The translations under genes and the position numbers were made by a program. DNA of 64,000 nucleotides, taken from Gnomoniopsis sp. IMI 355080 (lineage: Eukaryota; Ascomycota; Sordariomycetes; Diaporthales; Gnomoniaceae). This document shows positions 57,183 through 64,000 of the stretch, piece after piece. The stretch lies in NCBI GenBank assembly GCA_027946555.1, contig JAPEVC010000162.1, positions 20,911-84,910 on the forward strand, in the 5' to 3' direction. Position 1 is the stretch's first letter. Every line of letters starts with the position of its first letter. The notes below the pieces were generated by a model. It searched no databases, had not been told where the DNA came from, and saw only the letters and a program-made list of their open reading frames with translations.

Positions 57183-58416
57183 TTGGCCTTAAAAGGCGGC
57201 TTTGTAGCATCCGTAATCTAGGTACCATTGAATCTGCTATGCTGACATAGAATCACCAGGTCCCTCGCTTCAAAAGAAGCGTTGTGAAATTATCCATCAT
57301 AGATGATAGGGGCATCTCATCAATCCTCAATACCGCACACTATGGGTGGTCATAACGGTCAGTGTCACACTCAAGCATTTGAGGAACCCTACAGCACTGC
57401 CCGTCAGGTCGTTTGGCCTCTGTCACAGCCAACTCTACACAGAGTCTTTGAGGCCTCGCGAACACTGTGGAAAGGTGGAAACGATCACGCGCCACTTTGG
57501 ACCATCAACATGCATGCAGAGGCGCATGTGGCGGAGCCTGTGGAGCCATAAACCCAAGACTTGGCGTACGTCAAGATCCTCAGGGACCTTGCGGGGAATT
57601 CAAGGCTGGGTTGACGCTGACAAAAAAAGACCCGATTCATATCCTGTGTTCCCTTTGTGTAGATTTTGCGTGTGTCGACTCGCCAATGTTCGTGATATAC
57701 CCATCTCACACATTTCCTCAAAATCAGAGGGAAAAAAGCACCATATGGGATGCCAGTGTCAGCTGGTGAGGTTGCCATACGGCGCAGCCCGCCTTCGTAC
57801 TTACAGAGTCGTCACGAAAGGACCGAAGGATGGAAATCCTTGCCTTGCATCGATAACGAGCGGGATTGAGATTAGATTGCTAGGAGGTAGTTTCGCTAAC
57901 ATGCAGAGCTAGATAGCACGCGGGCTGGAAATGGACGCACTGTTAGACCCGCTATCGACCCAGCGTGCACGGAAGTGACACCACCATTGGATAATCCTCA
58001 ACGCCAAGTTCTCGGGGTTCCCACTGCGTCCAATCAAGCATTCCTGAGGACGGAACCAGGGCCACAGGGCCTCGCAAACCCGTGGTAAACCCTACCATCC
58101 CAATGTTGGAGCGAATCAGAGAGGTGCTTGAGCAAATCACCTAACTCTGGGACCATGGTCTCACAGCAGGGACCTGGCTGCGAGCATTTATGCAGGTTCT
58201 CCCATGAGCACCCAGTGTGTCGGTTGCGGAGAGTATAAGACTCGACAGTGCCCAGCCGAATCCGGAAATCATGCGTCTGACTTCCCACCTCTTATCTACT
58301 GTCTTGCCCTTCGCCAAGCGACACAGAAATTTTCCCCCAAGACATCTCCCATGCAGTCTTGATTGAGCGACTATCGACAAGTTTGCGTCATTCGCATCCA
58401 AGCACATGTCCTCGCC
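57183..58416. other. Intergenic gap, permease 2 promoter
   Basis: No supportable gene. A 188-codon plus-strand frame at 57346-57912 has no recognisable domain and atypical composition. A TATAAG sequence at about 58234-58239 lies 180 bp before the permease ATG and may be its TATA box. Confidence 0.4.
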
Positions 58417-60354
58417 ATGAGTGCTCTCAACGAGAAACCGAAGTCTGGCGACAGCGACGTCGATGTCGAGGGCGTGCGTACTAGCGGCGATGTCGTGGGA
58501 GAGATTTCTGGCAACACCGACGGTCTCCAGCGACATCTTGGAAATCGCCAAATCCAGCTCCTGGCCATCGGCGGATCCATTGGCACCGCGTTGTTTGTCA
58601 GTATTGGTCAAGGTCTCTACAATGGCGGCCCTGGCAGTCTCTTCCTGGCATACCTCATCTACAGCTGTATTCTCGGTCTCGTGAACAATTGCATGGCTGA
58701 GATGGCAACGCTACACCCCGTATCCGGTGGCTTTGTCCGCATGGCCGGCAAGTGGTGCGACGACGCGCTCGGCTTTACTGCAGGCTGGAACTTCTTCCTC
58801 TACGAAGCCCTGCTGATCCCTTTCGAAATCACCGCCCTAAATGAGGTTTTGAAGTTTTGGAGCGACGACATCCCTGCCGGAGCCATTATTGCAGCCTGTA
58901 TCATTCTCTATGCGTGAGACTCTCCTGTCCTTTGCCGGTGCCCAGCGCGAGTGACTCTATAAGTGGCTCCTGAGTGCCATTCCTCATCCCAATCCCTGTG
59001 CGGCCTTCGCACGCTTGAACGTCCTATCGAAACTAAACTTTTTGTGTAAAAAATAGTGCTATTAATGTCCTTGCCGTGAAAGCATACGGAGAGGCAGAAT
59101 TCTGGCTCTCTGGAGGCAAGGTCATTCTCATTTTCATGCTCTTTGCTTTCACCTTGGTGACCATGTGTGGTGGAAATCCTAAGCACGATGCCTACGGCTT
59201 CAGGTATTGGTCAGATCCTGGCGCTTTCAGAGAGCATCATAGCACAGGAAATCTTGGCCGCTTTGAAGGCTTCCTGGCTGCGCTGTGGTCTGCATCGTTC
59301 ACCGTTGTTGGTCCCGAGTATATTGCCATGGCTGCCGCGGAAGCCAAACGGCCCACCATATATATCAAGACCGCGTTCAAGACCGTATATTGGCGCTTCG
59401 GTATCTTTTTCATCCTAGGCGCACTTTGCGTAGGCATTGTGATCCCTTACAATGACCCCACCTTGACTGCCATCCTCGGCGGTGATCTAGGAGGAAGCGG
59501 TACTGCTGCCGCCTCGCCATATGTTATCGCCATGTAAGTGTTCAAGCTATACATGTCGACGATTTAGGCTTCCGATATGTCAAATCCAATCTCCTCAGGA
59601 CAATTCTCACAATATTTGACATCGGTGTCTAACGATTCCTCACAGGAACAACCTTGGTATTGGCGTCCTCCCGCACATCACCAATGCCCTCATGCTTACC
59701 AGCATTTTCTCTGCGGGCAACACGTATACGTATGCGGCGACACGCAATCTCTACGGACTTGCCCTCGAAGGTCGCGCTCCAAGACTCCTGCGCAAGACGA
59801 CGAAGAACGGCGTGCCGATCTACTGCTTCCTCGTCGTCATGTGCTTCCCATTCCTGTCTTTCCTCCAGCTAGGCAGTGGCTCGAGCACTGTCCTGACATG
59901 GCTCATCAACCTCATCACCGCTGGCGGCATCATCGATTATATCATCATGTCTGTCACGTACATCTTTTTCTATCGGGCGTGCAAGGCGCAGGGCATCGAC
60001 CGCAGCAGCTTTCCTTACACTGGCTGGTTCCAACCTTATAGTGCTTGGATTGCGCTCGTCGCAGAGACCTTAGTTGTGTTCTTTTATGGATACTCGAGTT
60101 TCACGCCCTGGAGTGTCGACAGCTTTTTTACCTATTACACAATGGTTATCCTGGCGCCCATCCTCTTCTTTGGTTGGAAGCTATATCACAAGACCAAGGC
60201 CGTCAACCCGTACGAGGCTGATATAGTCTGGGAGAGGCCTGTTCTTGAGGCATACGAAAGGAGTTTCGTGAACCCTCCGGTCGGCTTTTGGACAGAGATG
60301 ATACAACTGCTTGGGTTCAAGAGGCATGTCAAAGATGAGCAGAAATTTGATTAA
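58417..60354 (+). CDS. Amino-acid permease, APC superfamily
   Basis: Second plasma-membrane amino-acid permease. Exons 58417-58913, 59057-59533 and 59646-60354 give 560 residues in phase; the introns (143 and 112 nt) are long for this locus. ATG 58417 (MSALNEKPKSGDSDVD) is the first ATG of a frame that is open further upstream only from a TTG. RHLGNRQIQLLAIGGSIGTA is the TM1 signature. EMATLHPVSGGFVRMAGKWC, FTVVGPEYIAMAAAEAKRPT and the SAGNTYTYAATRNLYGLALE block follow. About 12 membrane segments are present, and the C-tail ends KRHVKDEQKFD. The sequence belongs to the same broad family as the gene at 11473 but is clearly diverged from it; GLYNGGPGSLFLAY and the SPYVIAM context differ. Substrates are not predictable. 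Confidence 0.95.
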
Positions 60355-63300
60355 ATGGCTGACGCCGAGGGCATCAGGGTTGGCTGTGTAATGCGGTTCA
60401 ACTCACAGCAATTATTGCGGCCATGCTAGATAATTTTAAAAACAAAATTACCGCCTCCACGACGTTTCTATTACTAGAATATTGTCTTGAGCTTCGTTTT
60501 ACTCACAAAGTCAGGGCGTTGGTGCCCACGTGAAGCTTCGAGACTACCTACCAATCTAGCCAGCAGCCCTCATCAGCTCTAGTCACACCCCCATCCCCCG
60601 GTGCTCCTTGGCATCGCTATCGTGACCTTGGTTTGGTCAGACTCAAGTGCATTGTGCTCTCTGGCAATGTGTGCTGGCTGTCGTGTCATCGATGTCTCGC
60701 GTAAGGCTGTGAGCAGGTCTAGGCAGAAGCGACGGACTCTGTTGATATGGGTCTTTACTTAGACGGCCGCTACTTGAGGAATTCTCTCTCTCCTCAACAT
60801 TCTAACCAGTGAGAGGATTATATTTACCGACGTTTAGTTCAGTCACAGCACCACGCCAATGGCCTCTTTGCGTATATAGTCTTAGTCATCAAGCCTCTTC
60901 ATATCGTAATCGACACCTTCTACGCCAGCGTGGGGATAACATCAGACAGGCCAGCTCGTCGTGGTGCCCGAGACGCCAGCAGCCGAACCTTAGTTCTACA
61001 AAGTCCCGTTGGCTGCTTCTGCTGCTGCAGTGGCTCCCACTGCCATCGTTGGAAATGCCTATGTGCCCGGACGTCCAAGCCCCAAGTCAGACCACAGGCA
61101 GAAAGTGCTGATTCAGATATACACAAGTTTATATCCAGGCCGGTGATTGTTTCTATCTGGTGCAGCAATTTAATTTGAAGTCGTTAAGGCACGGCGGTGC
61201 CTTTTTTACCGACTCACCTTTGGCACCAGAAATACGCTTTGGCTGCAGGAATGAAGGCTACGAATGGTATTGAATCCGTCGAAAGTTGCTATGAGGAATG
61301 AGCACGTCACGACAAGACCCTCGGACGAGCAGCTTAATTGTTCCAAGAGAGTGTCACAAGATGCTGACTAGACTGAGAAAGTCGGTTGATGAGACTTCCA
61401 TCTGCCAATTGAGTGCTGACACTGTTTCAAGGTACAAAAACACATTCCCAGAGTTACTTGGTCGCAAACAAGGACTGTGTTACGAGGTCATGATCGAAGG
61501 GCAGAGAGAACTACTTGAGCCAAGCAGGCTCGGGATGACACCCAAGTTTCTATATCTACCTAAATGGAAATACGTGTGTAGGTATTGGGGCCAATTGTAC
61601 CTGGGCAAGCATCATTTCTACAGAATTTTGATAATGAGAGGACAAAGGCAGTGGCAAAAACCTAGGTTATAGGGAAGATGGGGTCTTGGACGTTCATTTT
61701 CTGGACATACTTCCTTGGCCGAGGCTTTTCGGATACCGCGACAGATGTCCATTAAAGCCCTGCAGAACGTGAATAGCGAGAACCGACAATATGTCGATCG
61801 ACCCATTCGAAGCCGACATTACCCTCCAGTGCGGATCTGGTCCCGTGGTCAAAGGACAATGTGGTTTGATGTTCGATCCGGGCACAAGATCCTATCAATC
61901 ACTGAATTTACAACATTTACGCAGCATTGGCATATCAATGGACGAATCAAAGGATCAAAATTGTGACACAAAGAGGCGAAGCGGAAGGATTTGCGTGCCT
62001 ATATAGTGACTTTGGCTCGAACGAATCAAGGGCTTTCTAGCGGCACACCCTTTTGACTGCCTGGAGAAGCATACACACCAATAGAGCTGAAGAAAACGCG
62101 GGGCCCCGTACTTTTGGGGACGTTGGCGTAAATAGTAGAGAAGGAGAGTGGGAAGGGTAGAGCGGCATCACACCATCCCCACTGGCCGGCAGAAGCAGGA
62201 CCAAAGTTGCACGTCTCCGGATGGCACTCAGTTTAACAGGTATGGGTACAAGAGGGGGTTCGCGTCAAGGGCTGCTTTGCTAAGTAGATAACTACCATCG
62301 AGATGCTTTGCTTGAGGTCCATGGAACGTAGGGTTTCTGTCTTGCACACGGTAGAGGATATAGCTTCAGTCCGCAGTGTATCGCATCGCAAAGGATCGGA
62401 TCATCGTGAGAGAAGTAAGATGTCGACCCCAGATACCCCCTGCCGGCACATTTCCCACGAGAGCCGAAGCCGCTTCCAATCAGAACCCGGGGCTGGGAGG
62501 TGGCAAGCTGCAGAAGGAGAGGAGGAGGAGGACGGTCGATCAACAGCCGCAACAGGGCAAGACTGAGAACGCCTTGCTCGCGGCAAGCTGCCCAGGTGTC
62601 ACTTAGCATGACTTGCATGGCCTGTCGGCCTGCACGGGAGCTTGAACAATGATTAGTGGGGTCAGACTCGAGAGTTAGATTCTCGGGAGGCCTAACCCCA
62701 TAACATCAGGTGCCGATCCGGATGATCGAAGACTTCCGGTACAGCATGTACAGTACCATCAGATTCTGGAAGGATTCGCTGTGTTGCGCAGCTGACCATA
62801 GGAGAATTGGCACAGCAGATGTTGCTGCAATTGTATCATGATGAGACGAGGATAAACCTGATGTGTTTACAAAATGAGAAAAGCGCAAGCTGGGTATGAC
62901 GGAGCCCGGGGGCCCTCTGGCGCTGTCGGCAGGCGAGGACGTTGCAGTCTTCTTGCTTCGTCCAAGACAACGTTGTCGTACGAGCGTCAGCACTAGTTTT
63001 CGGTCAGGATCAAGCGGGCCCAAGAATCTGTGTACAGCATAAACATGAAGTTTATTCGACAAAGAAGGCGTCGCTCGTACTCTGCTGCCTTATAAATTCG
63101 GTCCGTTTTGAGAAAAGTATGTGAATGCCACCAGAGTTGCGGTGAACTAGCTGGCTGGCTGTTGGTAACCCTCCTTCAAAAGTACATTGATACTTTTGTT
63201 GTTCTGCTCATCGTCGTGTGGAGCCGCGTACCTGGACCCGAGCCCGTAATTAATAAGTCAAGGTTCTCAGCCACTGATGAGATATACTTGCTACCTTGTC

Positions 63301-64000
63301 CATTCGCATTTTATGCTGTGCTCTACTTGTACAAGGTTTTATCTCTTGCGTCACTATATCGCAAGATCTCAAATGCAAACGGACTGGAGCCATCCACGGC
63401 CTCGGGACCTCTCGTTCTGTAACATGTCGACTCGGACGTTGAAAGGTCACAGACGCGCGCCAGAAAAATTATATCCCCAGCTTTTTCTCCAAGGTTGTAG
63501 CAAATCTGGAGCGAGCCGGGTTAGTCCCTGGTAAACAATCAACCGTCCACCAGGCAGTGATCTGCGTGTAACGGGGACAGGGCCACCATTGGCCCGGCGG
63601 TTCTGTGGAGCTTATGTTGCAACAGAAGCTTCATTAATCAATCCCCCAGAGAACGACCCCGTCCATAGGCTGTTCCCCGCCGCTGGCCCACCACCATCTC
63701 CAGACTCTCCAGACTTTCCCCCAGACTCCATTGTTCTTGTTTCGTGGGACAGACCCATTCTCTCGGGATAGGGCCACATGTGACCGCCACGTTGCTTTCC
63801 GACCAACGACCATCCGTTGAGCTTGTTGGACAGTAACGTAACCTCGTTTCGTGTTCTTGTGCCCTTATAGTAAGATGTCACGCTACGTTCACCAGCACGG
63901 GGATTAAACTGGAATGAATCCTGACTCGAAAACATTTCCTGCGATGGAACAAGGATCGGAGATAGGCATCCCCGGGGGGGAGGGCGCGCTCTTCATCCTC
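60355..64000. other. Gene-free stretch, right flank
   Basis: No gene I can support. Frames such as 61298-61672 (+, 124 codons) and 63612-63935 (-, 107 codons) have no recognised family. No transposon motif, tRNA or telomere repeat was noticed. The start of a gene extending beyond 64000 cannot be excluded. Confidence 0.45.

Noticed and set aside
57346..57912. 188-codon plus-strand frame
   Set aside because: Cys/Arg/Ser-rich composition typical of non-coding DNA, no domain.
58141..58611. 156-codon minus-strand frame at the permease start
   Set aside because: Antisense to the first permease exon and its leader.
61298..61672. 124-codon plus-strand frame starting at ATG
   Set aside because: No family match that I recognise and no splice or neighbour support.
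62660..62710. tRNA-like GGGGTCAGACTCGAGAG...AACCCCA stretch
   Set aside because: The ends can pair, but there is no proper A-box, anticodon arm or GTTCRANNC B-box at tRNA spacing.
1..64000. CRISPR arrays, prokaryotic operons, phage or defence islands
   Set aside because: No regularly spaced direct repeats; gene structure with introns is eukaryotic throughout.

Overview
The window is nuclear DNA of a filamentous ascomycete, most likely a Sordariomycete and probably Hypocreales-like. The signs are compact genes with short GT-AG introns (mostly 50-80 nt) and fungal families: Vps13, a Cdc25-type RasGEF, YAT-type amino-acid permeases, Pth11-like receptors, Egh16-like secreted proteins and fungal haloperoxidases. 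There are no bacterial operons, CRISPR arrays or phage modules. I recognised no tRNA or rRNA gene and no intact transposon. Splice sites were read by eye and checked for reading phase. The order-level placement is an inference.

Layout. 1-6591 holds no gene I can support; it ends in the pyrimidine-rich leader of a 1128-residue RasGEF (6592-10038, +). A three-exon amino-acid permease follows (11473-13474, -). 15707-24518 looks accessory: a ten-exon CFEM-Pth11 receptor (-), a secreted heme-thiolate haloperoxidase/peroxygenase (+), a secreted GMC flavo-oxidoreductase (+) and a convergent uncharacterised gene (-). 25471-35208 (-) is the 3226-residue lipid-transfer protein Vps13. From 36140 to 46566 come a small secreted Egh16-like protein (-), a WW-domain protein (-), a DUF3429/TMEM69-like mitochondrial membrane protein (+), a second Egh16-like protein (+) and an uncharacterised proline-rich protein (-). 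49902-54317 holds a gelsolin/severin-like protein (+), an AKR7-type aldo-keto reductase (-) and a secreted PEBP-like protein (+). 55591-57182 (+) is a second Pth11-like membrane protein whose second exon I could not resolve. 58417-60354 (+) is a second amino-acid permease. 60355-64000 has no supportable gene.

Functional themes. Housekeeping genes (RasGEF, Vps13, WW protein, DUF3429 protein, severin) are mixed with surface and secreted functions: two Pth11-family receptors, two Egh16-like proteins, haloperoxidase, GMC enzyme and PEBP. Families like these are often linked to host or surface sensing and secretion. The best candidates for a local functional unit are the co-oriented secreted haloperoxidase and GMC oxidoreductase, a plausible peroxide-user/peroxide-maker pair, and the two Egh16-like paralogues about 7 kb apart. 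Intergenic DNA repeatedly contains the palindrome TACCTAGGTA. I found no clearly unprecedented system. The most useful leads are that redox pair, an FFAT-like motif in Vps13, a possible alternative membrane-like C-terminus on one Egh16-like protein, and the palindrome family.
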